From Epibacterium sp. Ofav1-8 (GTDB lineage Bacteria > Pseudomonadota > Alphaproteobacteria > Rhodobacterales > Rhodobacteraceae): a DNA stretch of 64,000 nucleotides. The position numbers and the translations under genes were made by a program. Below the pieces are notes generated by a model, which ran no database searches, was not told where the DNA came from, and saw only the letters and a list, made by a program, of their open reading frames with translations. Positions 55,296 through 64,000 of this stretch are shown here, piece by piece. The stretch covers positions 186,001-250,000 of the forward strand of contig NZ_JAKRFD010000002.1 of the NCBI RefSeq assembly GCF_022348185.1, in the 5' to 3' direction. Numbering within the stretch: the first letter of the stretch is position 1; every line of letters begins with the position of its first letter.

Positions 55296-55633
55296 CCGTC
55301 CCAGCGCCCCGGGGGCGACGGCCCCTGCACGGACGCGCAAAACCCGTTCGGCATGCCGGGCGGGGCAGGGCGCCCGGGCGGGCTGTGCGGATGCCGGCAC
55401 TGGTGTTCGGGACCCGCTTGCGCCTTGAGAAGAGTGACAAAACGCCCGCGTTACACGCTGGACGTGCACCGGTCCCGTCGTTAGTCTCTCAGGCAAAGCT
55501 GTGGGAGACCGGACCGTGTCATGGGCGCCATGATCGCACCCGCCCCCGGCATCCCGCCCACAGGGCCGCTGTGCTTGCAGGTCTGGCCGGCGACGTGATC
55601 GATCAGGTTTCAAGCGAGGCGATTTAGCAGAAC
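55296..55633. other. 338-nt intergenic region, no gene seen
   Basis: No coding frame is convincing. A GC hairpin (CGCCCC-GGGGGCG near 55310) lies just after the transporter and may end that transcript. The centre (55420-55480) is less GC-rich and probably holds the promoter of the signalling fusion. I see no clear sigma-factor motif. Confidence 0.45.
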
Positions 55634-58600
55634 ATGACGGAGGACAACATTCAGCCCGAAGAGACCACCCCGCAGTCCGTCTCGGCCACAGAGATCACCG
55701 GCGGGCCCCGTCCGATGGGATCTGTCGACCAGCGGTTCTATATCATCGGCGTTGGCGCGTCGGCGGGGGGGCTGGATGCGATCAAGCAATTGCTGACCCG
55801 GGTGCCCGAGGATTTCCCGCACAGTTTTGTCGTCATCCAGCACCTGTCGCCGGACTACAAATCGCTGATGACCGAGATCCTCGGCCGCGAAACCCAGCAC
55901 CAGGTGGTGGAGGTCGAGGACGACATGCCGGTGGAACCGCACCACATCTATGTCATCCCCCCCGGCGCGCATATTGTCATTCAGGGCACCCGGGGCGACA
56001 GCAACAGCGGGCGAGCGCATCAGGCGGGCGATCCGGATGCCTCGGACAACGCCAATGCGCCACGGGGGGCGGGATTGCGGTTCTCGCTGGTCGCGCCGCA
56101 GCCGCGCCCGGCGCTCAACCTGCCGATCGATGTGTTCTTCCTCTCCCTTGCAGAGGCGGCGGGCGAGCGGGCGATCGGGGTGGTGCTGTCCGGCACCGGG
56201 TCCGACGGCAGCCGCGGGCTGCGGGCGATCAAGGACAGCGAGGGGCTGGTGATCGCGCAGGACCCCGAGACCTGCGGCTTTGACGGCATGCCGCGTCAGG
56301 CCATTGCCACCGGGCTGGTGGATCAGGTGCTTCAGCCCGACGACATCGTCGAGGAAATCGATCGCTTCATCGCGCTGCGCCAGAGCGGCATTGCCGATGT
56401 GGATGAGGTGTTCTCCGGCGCGCAGGATATATTCCGGCAGATCCTGGAGCGGGTCAGCACGCGGGCGGAAATCGACTTTGCGCTCTACAAGGAGCCCACC
56501 CTGAAACGCCGCATCGCGCGGCGCATGGGCTTTCTTGGCCTGACCCGGGCGGAGGAGTATCTCCGCTATCTCGAGGACAACAGCGGCGAGGCGGAGCTGC
56601 TCTATCGCGAGTTTCTGGTCGGGGTGACCAACTTCTTTCGCGATCTGCATGTCTGGCGCACGATGGAGGCCCGGGTGCTGCGACGGCTGTTCGAAGAGGG
56701 CGACACCAGCGCGCCCCTGCGGATCTGGTCGGTCGGCTGCTCCACTGGCGAGGAAGCCTATACGCTGGCGATGCTGTTGCAGAAATTTCGCGACGATAAC
56801 CAGATCGAGCGCGACTTTCGCGTCTATGCCACCGATGTGAACGAAAACGCGGTCAATACCGCCAAACAGGGGATCTATCCGGATCACACGCTGGAGGAAA
56901 TCCCGGTGGAATACCGCGAGGCGGGCTATATCACCCACCACCCCGGCACCTTTGCGATTGCGCCCAAGATCCGCGCCCAGATCGTCTTTGCGGTACATGA
57001 CATCACCCTCGATCCGCCCTACACGCGGACTGATCTGATCGTCTGCCGCAACCTGCTGATCTATCTCAGCCCGGATGTGCAGGCGCGGGTGATGGTGAAT
57101 TTCTCGATGTCGCTGCGCATGGAGGGGTATCTGCTCCTTGGGGCGGCGGAAACGCCGGGGCCGGATGGTGTCCGGTTCAGCTTCTTCATGGGCAAGGAGC
57201 GGATCTACAAGAACATGCGCGTCGCGCAGTCGAGGCCCGGGCGCGGATCGCTGACCGCACAGCTGCCGGCCCTTGGCATGCTGCCGCGGGCGCGGCGCAT
57301 GCTCTCGAGCACCCACACCGCGCAGGACGACCTGCATTCGCTGTTCCAGTTCTCGCTGGAGGCAAGCCAGACCGGCGTATGCATCGTGGACCCCAGTGCC
57401 ACCCTGCTGAAGACCTTCGGCAACATGAAGTCGATCCTGCAAATCCCGGACAGCGGCTTTTCCACCAATATCTTTGAACTCTGCGATGATCGTCTGCGCA
57501 GCGCCGTGGCGCTGGTCATGCGCGGCGCCGAGGACAATACCTCGGCCCAGGCCTCCGACATCCGGCTGATCGAGGAAGACGAGGTGCGCACGATATCGGT
57601 GTCCGGGCGCAAGATCATGTGGGAAGGGCACACCACCGCCATTGCCCTGTTCATCCGCCAGTCGACCCAGGCGCTGCCGCGCAGCCAGCCGGGCACGGCA
57701 GACGGAGAGGAGCCGGCGGCCCAGACCAGGGCCTATATCCAGCATCTGGAGGGCGAGGTGCGCTCGCTTCAGGAAATGCTCGGGGTGACGGCGCAGGACC
57801 TCGGTGCCTCCAACGAGGAGCTGCAAACCGCCAACGAAGAGCTGATTGCCGCCAACGAGGAATTGCAGGCCAACAACGAAGAGACCCAGAGCATCAACGA
57901 GGAGCTGCACACGGTCAACACCGAGAACATCGAGCGGATTTCCGAACTGGAGCAGGTGAATGCGGATGTCGACAACCTGCTGGAAACCGCGGCCCTGGGC
58001 ATCCTGCTGTTGGACAATGACATGTGCATCCGCCGCTTCAGCGCCGGGGTGACCCGCTACCTCGACCTCCAGCACAGCGATGTGGGCCGCCCGCTGCAGA
58101 GCTTTGCCACGGCGCTGCTGCCGGAGGCGGTCACTCTGCTGCTGGAGGACGCCACGCTGGCGCGCGATCAGGGCGAGGAAACCGAACGCGAGCTGCGCCG
58201 CCGGGACGGCGGCTTTGTGCAGACCCGCGTGCGCCAGTTCACCCGTCCGCGTGGCAGCCCCGACGGGGTGGTCATTACCCTGCTGGACATCACCGACAGC
58301 AAGCTTCTGGAGCAGGAGGCACGGCGACAGAGCGAAATTCTGGCCAGCGTGCTGGAGAGCGAGGAAGCGGGCTATTGGGACTGGAACATCCCCAGCGATC
58401 AGCTCTATATCAGCCGCCGCTTTCTGGAATTGCTGGGCTTTGCCACCGGCGAACTGGCCCCCACGCCGGAAACCTGGTTTGCCCTCATCCACGAGGAAGA
58501 CCGCCCGCGGTTCCACCAGGCCTATGACGCCCATGTCGAGAGCCGCGGCACAAAACCCTTTGCGGTCGAGGTGCGCTATCTGCGCAAGGATGGCTCGGTG

Positions 58601-59398
58601 ATCTGGGTCAAGAGCCGCGGGCAGGTCACCGACTGGAGCGTGGATCACCGTCCGATGCGGATGATCGGCGTGCATCAGAACGTCACCGACCTGCGCGAGC
58701 GGGAGGACGAGATCCAGCGCCGCGCCAATGAAATCCGCCGCTTTGCCTTTATTTCCGCCCATGACCTGAAACAGCCGCTCAATACCATCGAAAGCAGTAT
58801 CGAGGCGCTGTTGGAGGAACTGCCGGACCAGCTCGACGAGGAGGCCCGGGAGGTGGTGGACTATCTGACCCGCGGCACCAACCGCCTGAAACGGCGGGTG
58901 GATGCGATCCTCGATTTTGCCCGCTTGCAGGACAAGGACGTCACCCTGGAACCGCTGGATCTGAACCGGATCGCCCGGGCCTCGGTGCAGGATCTGAAGG
59001 TGCCGATCGAACAGGCCGGGGCCGAGGTCATCGTCGAACCGCTGCCGCAGGCGCTTGGGGTGCCGGATCTGATTGCGCGGGTGTTGCAGAACCTGCTGAG
59101 CAACGCGCTCAAATATCGCCACCCCGACCGGCCATGCCGCATCACCATCGCGCCGCTGGCAACCGTCGATGGACGGGTCGGCGTGCGCGTGGATGACACC
59201 GGCATCGGCATCGCGGAAAAGGATCGCGAGAGCGTTTTTGAACTGTTTACCCGCTTGCATGTAGAATCCGAGGTCGAAGGCAGCGGCCTCGGCCTTGCCA
59301 TGTGTGAAAAGATCATCTCGATGCACGGCGGCACCATCGAGGTGGTGGAGGCAGAGGACGGCGGCTCCAGCTTCCGCTTCACGTTGGGAGAGGGATGA
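55634..59398 (+). CDS. CheB-CheR-PAS-histidine kinase fusion protein
   Basis: A 1254-residue cytoplasmic signalling protein. Domains in order: CheB methylesterase (about 33-235; Ser43 in GASAGG, His70 in IQHLSPD, Asp191 in TGSDGSRGL), CheR methyltransferase (about 255-525; NFFRD, SVGCSTGEEAYTLAM, VCRNLLIYL), a PAS-like part, a heptad coiled coil (LQTANEELIAANEELQANNEE region, about 725-790), two further PAS units (one with YWDWNIPSDQLYISRRFLELLGF), a HisKA domain with His1043 (ISAHDLKQPL) and HATPase (NALKY; DDTGIGIAEKDRESVFELFTRLH; GSGLGLAMCEKI). No receiver domain is included; two receivers are encoded downstream. Confidence 0.94.
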   Translation: MTEDNIQPEETTPQSVSATEITGGPRPMGSVDQRFYIIGVGASAGGLDAIKQLLTRVPEDFPHSFVVIQHLSPDYKSLMTEILGRETQHQVVEVEDDMPVEPHHIYVIPPGAHIVIQGTRGDSNSGRAHQAGDPDASDNANAPRGAGLRFSLVAPQPRPALNLPIDVFFLSLAEAAGERAIGVVLSGTGSDGSRGLRAIKDSEGLVIAQDPETCGFDGMPRQAIATGLVDQVLQPDDIVEEIDRFIALRQSGIADVDEVFSGAQDIFRQILERVSTRAEIDFALYKEPTLKRRIARRMGFLGLTRAEEYLRYLEDNSGEAELLYREFLVGVTNFFRDLHVWRTMEARVLRRLFEEGDTSAPLRIWSVGCSTGEEAYTLAMLLQKFRDDNQIERDFRVYATDVNENAVNTAKQGIYPDHTLEEIPVEYREAGYITHHPGTFAIAPKIRAQIVFAVHDITLDPPYTRTDLIVCRNLLIYLSPDVQARVMVNFSMSLRMEGYLLLGAAETPGPDGVRFSFFMGKERIYKNMRVAQSRPGRGSLTAQLPALGMLPRARRMLSSTHTAQDDLHSLFQFSLEASQTGVCIVDPSATLLKTFGNMKSILQIPDSGFSTNIFELCDDRLRSAVALVMRGAEDNTSAQASDIRLIEEDEVRTISVSGRKIMWEGHTTAIALFIRQSTQALPRSQPGTADGEEPAAQTRAYIQHLEGEVRSLQEMLGVTAQDLGASNEELQTANEELIAANEELQANNEETQSINEELHTVNTENIERISELEQVNADVDNLLETAALGILLLDNDMCIRRFSAGVTRYLDLQHSDVGRPLQSFATALLPEAVTLLLEDATLARDQGEETERELRRRDGGFVQTRVRQFTRPRGSPDGVVITLLDITDSKLLEQEARRQSEILASVLESEEAGYWDWNIPSDQLYISRRFLELLGFATGELAPTPETWFALIHEEDRPRFHQAYDAHVESRGTKPFAVEVRYLRKDGSVIWVKSRGQVTDWSVDHRPMRMIGVHQNVTDLREREDEIQRRANEIRRFAFISAHDLKQPLNTIESSIEALLEELPDQLDEEAREVVDYLTRGTNRLKRRVDAILDFARLQDKDVTLEPLDLNRIARASVQDLKVPIEQAGAEVIVEPLPQALGVPDLIARVLQNLLSNALKYRHPDRPCRITIAPLATVDGRVGVRVDDTGIGIAEKDRESVFELFTRLHVESEVEGSGLGLAMCEKIISMHGGTIEVVEAEDGGSSFRFTLGEG

Positions 59399-59402
59399 CA
59401 CC

Positions 59403-59783
59403 ATGACAGCGCGCCCCAAGGTCCTTCTGGTCGATGACTGCGATGCGGATCGGTATTTCTTCAAACGCAGCCTGCGCAAGGTCGCGCCGGAGGCCGAAGT
59501 GGTGGAATTCACCTATGCCGAGGATGCGCTGACCTATCTCAAGACACCGGGGCGGGGGCAGGTGGATCTGGTGTTTGTCGACATCAACATGCCACGGCTG
59601 AACGGGTTTGAATTCGCCGATCACTATCAGGCGCTCTATCCCGAACTGCGCGGCCATGCGCGGCTGTTTGTCTGTTCCTCCTCGATCAACCCGGCCGACC
59701 GGCAGCGCAGCGAGGACCATCCGGTGATCGACGGGTTCTACGAAAAACCGGTTGGCAAGGCGCAACTGGGGGCCTTGTTGTAA
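59403..59783 (+). CDS. Single-domain response regulator (receiver only)
   Basis: A 126-residue CheY-like receiver: acidic pocket LLVDDCDADRYFF (Asp11/Asp12), phospho-acceptor Asp60 in VFVDINMPRLNGFEF, Ser in CSSSIN and Lys in YEKPVG. It has no output domain. It starts 4 nt after the CheB-CheR-kinase gene and ends 1 nt before the next kinase, so it is the natural phosphate acceptor for one or both. The longer linker-bearing form (DADRYFFKRSLRKVAPEAEVVEF) resembles Rcp1-type regulators paired with PAS/phytochrome-like kinases. Confidence 0.93.
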   Translation: MTARPKVLLVDDCDADRYFFKRSLRKVAPEAEVVEFTYAEDALTYLKTPGRGQVDLVFVDINMPRLNGFEFADHYQALYPELRGHARLFVCSSSINPADRQRSEDHPVIDGFYEKPVGKAQLGALL

Positions 59784-59784
59784 C

Positions 59785-62169
59785 ATGGGACCGGCGCGCG
59801 CACTGCCTCTGCTGCATTGGCGGCGCATCGTCCGGGGGCTTGTCGCCGCGCTGGCGCTGAGCACCGGCGCAGCCATCGCGGCGGACGACGTGCCGCGCTA
59901 CGACAAGGTGGTGATGCCCTGGGGCAATGTGCCGCCGCTGTTGATGCGCGGCGAGGATGGCGCGCCGACCGGGTTTGCGGTCGAACTGGCCCGGCTGGTC
60001 GCCGATGAGGTCGGGTTTGAACTGGAACTGAAATATTACGGCCCGATCCCCGATATTGCCGCCGCGCAGGCAGGTGGCGAGACCGACATGCTGGTGGCGG
60101 TGGGGATGGGGCCGGTGTTCCAGCCCACCAATGTGGCCTCGCGCCCGATTTCCGAAGTGCAGGTCAGGCTGGCGATCCCGGTTGAACGGGCCGACAGCTT
60201 TGATCCCGACAACCTCGCCGGGCTGCGCATCGGGGCGGTGCCGCCGACCATCGCAGCAGATCCCGCCCTGTTTCCCGCCGCCACCCTGGTGGAGCAACCG
60301 GGGCCGGAGGAGGCGCTGATCTCGCTCCTCAGCGGCGATGTCGACGCGGTCTCCTATCCGGTCAACGTGCTGTTTGCGATGACCCGCGCCACCCGGCTGG
60401 ACGGGCGGATCGCCTTTGTCGGTGATCCCCTGAAGACGATCCAACGCGTCATCGTGCTGCACGAAAGCCGCGCCGAGCTGCTTGACCCCGTCAACGCCGC
60501 GCTTGAAAAATTCGAAGCCGACGGCACCCTGGAGCAGCTGCGCGCCAAATACCTGATCTCCAACCCGGCGCCGGTGCCCGACGTGCTGACCGTGGGGGTG
60601 CACCACGTGCCGCCCTTTGTCGACATGGCGGCGGATGGCACTGCCACCGGGTTCGGGGTGGAGGTGCTCGAGGACCTGATGGATCTGGCCGGCCTGCGGT
60701 TTCGATATCAGCCCATCACCGACGAGGAATTTGGTCAGGGCCCCCGCGACGGCGTTGCCGATATCGTGCCGATGATGGCCTGGAACGCAGCGCGCGAGAC
60801 GCGGATGGATTTCACCTTTCCCACCCACCGGGTGCCGTTCTCGATCTTCACCCTTGCCGACGCACCACAGCGGCCGCAGTCCCTGGATGACCTGCGCGGA
60901 CTGCGGGTGGCGGTGGAATCCGGCAAGAACACGGCGCTTCTGGCCGAGAGCCACGGCGGGCTGGATCTGATCTATGTCGACGGCAAGGACGGCACCATGA
61001 CCGCGCTGCTCGATGGCCGGGCAGAGGCCACCCTGTCGCCGACCAACGCTTTCTGGAGCCATGTCACGCAGCGCGGCAACCGCGACCTGTTCCGCGCCAG
61101 CGCGCAGCCCTTCTATGTCAGCGAGTCGGGGCCCGCCCTGCGTCTCGGGCTTGGCGAGGTGCGGGAGCGGCTGAATGCGGTCATCCCCGGCTATCTGATC
61201 TCCGACACCTATGCCGACCGGCAGGCCAAGTGGTTCGGCACCCCGGTGTTCTGGACGCCGCTGCGGTTGCGGCTGCTGATGGGCGGCATCGCTGCGCTGC
61301 TGGTGGCCTTGCTGGGGGTGGCGATCTGGCAGCAGGTGCAGCGCAGCCGGACCCAGGAACGCCAGGCCCGCCTGCTGCAACATTCGCGCCAGCTCGAAGG
61401 GCTGGTGGAGGAGCTGGAACGCTCCAACCGCGAACTGGACAGCTTTGCCGATATTGCCTCCCACGACCTCAAGGAACCGCTGCGGGCCATCCACTGGCAG
61501 ATCCGCCAGCTGCAAGAGCAGAGCGAGACGCCGCCCGCCGCCGAAATCCGCCGTATCGAGGACCTCTGCGCCCAGATGGAGGCGACGATTTCGGCGCTCC
61601 TCAGTTCCTCGCAGCATCGCGGCCGGGGCAGCGCCCGGGTCGATATCGACGTCGAAGCGCTGGTGGAGGAAATTCGCGGCGAGCTGTCAGAACTGGCGCT
61701 GGCGACGGGCGGGCGCATCGTGGTGGAAACCCCCTTGCCACGGGTGAACGCCAGCCGCGCCAAGGCCAAGGTGGTGTTCCAGAACCTGATGGCGAACGGG
61801 CTGATCTACAACCGCGCCGCCACGCCGGAGGTGCGGCTGGGCTATCTGACGCCGGACAGCCAGGACCACAGCGGGCTGGTGCATGTGTTCTATGTCCGCG
61901 ACAATGGCATCGGCATCGCGCCGGAGGATCGGATGCGCTTGTTCGAACCCGGGGTGCGGGGCCAGTCGCCCCATGACCAGACGCTCCCCGGCGCAACCGG
62001 AAGTGGTCTGGGGCTTTCCTTTGCCAAGGAAATCGTGGAAAGCTATGGCCAGCTTATTACACTGGACAGCACAGTCGGCAGCGGCACCACCTTCTACTTC
62101 TCCTTGCCCAACGCGCGGGAGCAGGACGCTGGTGCTGCGGCGACGGCGACATTGGCGGACGCAGTATGA
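59785..62169 (+). CDS. Sensor histidine kinase with two periplasmic solute-binding domains
   Basis: A 794-residue membrane kinase. After a signal sequence (MGPARALPLLHWRRIVRGLVAALALSTGAAIA) come two tandem SBP_bac_3 (amino-acid-binding-like) domains, about residues 35-275 and 280-480, then a membrane helix (LRLRLLMGGIAALLVALLGVAIW, about 490-512), a coiled coil, HisKA with His560 (ADIASHDLKEPLRAI) and HATPase (NGLIYN; DNGIGIAPEDRMRLFEPG; GSGLGLSFAKEIV). It resembles EvgS/BvgS in using Venus-flytrap sensors but lacks their receiver and HPt parts; a separate receiver gene overlaps its 3' end. The ligand is unknown. Confidence 0.93.
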   Translation: MGPARALPLLHWRRIVRGLVAALALSTGAAIAADDVPRYDKVVMPWGNVPPLLMRGEDGAPTGFAVELARLVADEVGFELELKYYGPIPDIAAAQAGGETDMLVAVGMGPVFQPTNVASRPISEVQVRLAIPVERADSFDPDNLAGLRIGAVPPTIAADPALFPAATLVEQPGPEEALISLLSGDVDAVSYPVNVLFAMTRATRLDGRIAFVGDPLKTIQRVIVLHESRAELLDPVNAALEKFEADGTLEQLRAKYLISNPAPVPDVLTVGVHHVPPFVDMAADGTATGFGVEVLEDLMDLAGLRFRYQPITDEEFGQGPRDGVADIVPMMAWNAARETRMDFTFPTHRVPFSIFTLADAPQRPQSLDDLRGLRVAVESGKNTALLAESHGGLDLIYVDGKDGTMTALLDGRAEATLSPTNAFWSHVTQRGNRDLFRASAQPFYVSESGPALRLGLGEVRERLNAVIPGYLISDTYADRQAKWFGTPVFWTPLRLRLLMGGIAALLVALLGVAIWQQVQRSRTQERQARLLQHSRQLEGLVEELERSNRELDSFADIASHDLKEPLRAIHWQIRQLQEQSETPPAAEIRRIEDLCAQMEATISALLSSSQHRGRGSARVDIDVEALVEEIRGELSELALATGGRIVVETPLPRVNASRAKAKVVFQNLMANGLIYNRAATPEVRLGYLTPDSQDHSGLVHVFYVRDNGIGIAPEDRMRLFEPGVRGQSPHDQTLPGATGSGLGLSFAKEIVESYGQLITLDSTVGSGTTFYFSLPNAREQDAGAAATATLADAV

Positions 62170-62561
62170 CCAAGATCCTTGTTATCGACGACAGTCCGGA
62201 GGACACCCAGATCCTGTGTCAGCTCTGCGAGCAGATCCCGGGCACCGTGACCACCACCGAAGCCACCGGCAGCGACGGCGTGGCGCGGTTTGCCAAATGG
62301 CGCGCGGATTGCGTGCTGCTGGACTATCACCTGGCGGATAACAATGGCCTGTCGGTGCTGGCGGCCCTGAAGGCGCGCGACCCGTTTGTGCCGGTGATCG
62401 TGCTCTCGGGACGCGGCAGCGAGGAGCTGGCCGCCGCCGCGATGAAGGCCGGGGCGACCCGCTATCTGACCAAACGCGGCCTGTCGCTGGACATGCTGCG
62501 CACGGCGGTGGAGGCGTCAATCCGCTGGATGCAGCACGCGGCGATGATGCGTCAGGGATAA
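62166..62561 (+). CDS. Single-domain response regulator (receiver only)
   Basis: A 131-residue receiver: LVIDDSPEDTQIL (Asp8/Asp9), phospho-acceptor Asp53 in VLLDYHLADNNGLSVL, Ser in VIVLSGRG and Lys in YLTKRGL. There is no output domain. Translation couples to the SBP-sensor kinase by an ATGA overlap, so it is likely that kinase's partner. The unit kinase-receiver-kinase-receiver from 55634 to 62561 is one operon; the 241 nt after it hold a strong convergent terminator. Confidence 0.93.
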   Translation: MTKILVIDDSPEDTQILCQLCEQIPGTVTTTEATGSDGVARFAKWRADCVLLDYHLADNNGLSVLAALKARDPFVPVIVLSGRGSEELAAAAMKAGATRYLTKRGLSLDMLRTAVEASIRWMQHAAMMRQG

Positions 62562-62679
62562 CGCCCGTCGCAAACGGGCACCTCATCCCGGCGAGCCTCC
62601 TTTGGCGCGGGGCATATTGCAGAGAAATCAAAGCCTGTATGATCTTCGCGGATCAAACCCGGCCCTCTGGCACAAAAAA

Positions 62680-62702
62680 AACGGGGCGCAGAACGCCCCG
62701 TT
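62680..62702. terminator. Terminator between signalling operon and tandem solute-binding genes
   Basis: AACGGGGCG (62680-62688) and CGCCCCGTT (62694-62702) form a perfect 9-bp stem with a CAGAA loop. Seven or more A precede it on the plus strand, giving a long T-run for the minus-strand solute-binding genes. Confidence 0.9.
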
Positions 62703-62802
62703 CGTGTTCCAGGTCCGCATGTCATCACCGAATAGGGACGCCCACCGGCCTGACCCGCGCGGCCCGTCAGCGCCAGGGTGCAGCGCTGACGGACCGGGGG
62801 GA

Positions 62803-63567
62803 TCAGCTGCCGAGACCGGCTGCGGAACTCAGCTCGGCGCGGCTCTCGTCCAGAGCGCCGGAGGCCTGCATCTCGTCATAGGCCGCCTGCAACCGTTTGG
62901 CGAGCGCGGCACCGCCCTCCGCCTCGAGCGAGATCTGGAGGAAGCCGCCAACGCCCATGATGGCGCTCTCGGTGGAGCCAAGTTGCGCCCGCTCTTCGGC
63001 AGAGAATTCCTGCTCCAGCAGATACTGTCCGACATATTCATCGACGATAAAGGCATCGATGCGCCCGCCCAGCAGCTTGCGGAAGTTGGAGGCATCATCC
63101 TTGGCGGTCTGGGTCTCGATCGACCCGTTTTCCACATTGGCCCAGAACACCGGCGTGTAGGAATAGCCGTGGGTGACACCGATCACCACGTCCTCCAGTT
63201 CGGTGACATCCTCGAATTCCGGCACCGGATTGTCGGTGCGATAGTAGAGCACGTTCCGGTCCAGCGTGAAGGGGCCGACCATCGCCAGACCGGTCTGGTC
63301 GGGGCGCTCGCCCCAGTAGCTCGACGCCTGCACCTGGCCATTGCGGGCCATCTCCAGCGCGCGTTTCCAAGGCATGTATTCGAATTCGACATCGAGGCCG
63401 GCGTGCTCGGCCACGCGGGTCACCAGCCCGTTGACGACACCGTGGTTGGGCAGCGATTCCCCGGTGAAGGGCGCGTATTCACCGGTGGAGATCGTGATGG
63501 TTTCGGCATGGGCCGCCGTGGACAGCGCCACCAGCGCGCCGGTCAGGGTCGCAAGGATATGTTTCAT
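62803..63567 (-). CDS. Periplasmic solute-binding protein (SBP_bac_3 type)
   Basis: A 254-residue periplasmic protein with signal peptide (MKHILATLTGALVALSTAAHA) and the SBP_bac_3 layout: ITISTGEYAPFTGESLPNHGVVNGLVTRVAEHAGLDVEFEYMPWKRALEMARNGQVQASSYW, then VIGVTHGYSYTPVFW and DDASNFRKLLGGRIDAFIVDEYVG. It lacks any transporter partner nearby. It is preceded on the same strand by a paralogue (63650 onward), and related domains form the sensor of the kinase at 59785, so it may present a ligand to that kinase rather than to a permease (inference). The start at 63567 gives a normal signal peptide. Confidence 0.88.
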   Translation of the reverse strand: MKHILATLTGALVALSTAAHAETITISTGEYAPFTGESLPNHGVVNGLVTRVAEHAGLDVEFEYMPWKRALEMARNGQVQASSYWGERPDQTGLAMVGPFTLDRNVLYYRTDNPVPEFEDVTELEDVVIGVTHGYSYTPVFWANVENGSIETQTAKDDASNFRKLLGGRIDAFIVDEYVGQYLLEQEFSAEERAQLGSTESAIMGVGGFLQISLEAEGGAALAKRLQAAYDEMQASGALDESRAELSSAAGLGS

Positions 63568-63649
63568 GAGAGAGGTCTTTCGTTCACAGGATGGGGGAGG
63601 GCGCCGCACGAGGTCAGATGCGGCGCCGGGAGGAGAGGCCGATGGCCCG

Positions 63650-64000
63650 TCAGCTGGACGGGATGCCAGAGGCCGCATTCAGTTCGGTTTTTACCGCGTC
63701 GAGTTCGCCGGATTCGGCCAGCGCGTCATAGGCGGATTGCAGGCGTGCCGCGATGTCGGCGCCGCCTTCGGCTTCGGTCGAGATCTGAAGATAGCCAAGC
63801 GCCTCGGCAACGGGCGTTTCCGATGCCGCGAACTGAGCCACTTCCTCGGGGCTGAAGTTCTGGTTCAGGAGGTCCCAGCCCACCAGTTCATTGATGATGA
63901 AAGCGTCGATGCGCCCCTTTTGCAGCTTCTTGAAGTTGGACAGGTCGTTTGACGCGGTCTGGATCTCGTAGGTGCCATCCTCGCCATGTGCCCAGAACGC
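63650..64000 (-). CDS. Periplasmic solute-binding protein, paralogue, N-terminal part outside window
   Basis: The last 117 codons of a second SBP_bac_3-type protein; the frame stays open to the window edge. Its sequence runs FWAHGEDGTYEIQTASNDL, SNFKKLQKGRIDAFIINELVG, WDLLNQNFSPEEVAQF, then LGYLQISTEAEGGADIAARLQSAYDAL, and lines up with the neighbouring protein (VFWANVENGSIETQTAKDD; NFRKLLGGRIDAFIVDEYVG). The two genes are thus a tandem duplication separated by 82 nt. The start and signal peptide are beyond the window. Confidence 0.88.
   Translation of the reverse strand, partial: AFWAHGEDGTYEIQTASNDLSNFKKLQKGRIDAFIINELVGWDLLNQNFSPEEVAQFAASETPVAEALGYLQISTEAEGGADIAARLQSAYDALAESGELDAVKTELNAASGIPSS

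Noticed and set aside
55610-59512. A 1300-codon open frame opposite the CheB-CheR-kinase fusion
   Set aside because: It is a shadow frame of a gene with clear domains; no features of its own.

Overview
The window looks like chromosome of a marine alphaproteobacterium of the Rhodobacteraceae (Roseobacter group). This rests on high GC, genes typical of that family (a DMSP lyase DddP, a fused alpha/beta hydrolase-OsmC protein, glnB-glnA, a ccmC-ccmD-ccmG cluster, CbiZ corrinoid salvage) and a GTTC-N7-GTTC SOS box of the alphaproteobacterial LexA type. All assignments are by reading; no database search was run.

Layout. 0-3.3 kb: end of the cytochrome c maturation operon, an HxlR regulator divergent from a Rossmann oxidoreductase, an SDR and a small ABM-like protein. 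3.3-25 kb: mostly housekeeping genes (aconitase, a DUF1223 protein, a LpxL-type acyltransferase, a divergent stand-alone FliG-like protein, purB, hydrolase/OsmC, Nudix, dddP divergent from a heme N-demethylase-like gene, a lytic transglycosylase, an Hsp70-like protein, glnA-glnB, nnr). 25.1-25.7 kb: tRNA-Leu(UAG) and tRNA-Arg(ACG).

25.7-33.9 kb is an accessory island directly 3' of tRNA-Arg. It holds an orphan type VI secretion vgrG module (vgrG, unknown candidate effector, small membrane protein, unknown protein, PAAR tip) bracketed by two copies of a roughly 0.4 kb repeat that can fold extensively. One repeat copy is split by an IS110/IS1111-type element whose transposase is inactivated in three ways; the other copy preserves the empty site. 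A decayed IS5-like transposase closes the island.

33.9-36.6 kb: an operon of a DUF4130-UdgX fusion and a DNA-repair radical SAM protein with a LexA box at its start. 38.4-45.7 kb is, in my view, the most interesting block: a probable zinc-limitation regulon. Two copies of the same 17-bp palindrome, proposed Zur boxes, sit in two divergent promoters. They control a glutathione-dependent formaldehyde dehydrogenase lacking two of four structural-zinc cysteines, a GlxA-type regulator, a four-gene operon (COG0523 metallochaperone, ThrRS, iota-class carbonic anhydrase of a family with metal-free members, DUF1826) and a HisI that has lost one zinc cysteine.

45.8-55.3 kb: a cobalamin riboswitch followed by btuB, btuFCD, cbiZ, an unknown 333-aa protein and a second FecBCD-type importer, all on the plus strand. 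55.6-64 kb: a signalling cluster of a CheB-CheR-PAS-histidine kinase fusion, two single-domain receivers, a kinase with two periplasmic solute-binding domains, and two tandem solute-binding proteins on the opposite strand, the last cut by the window end.
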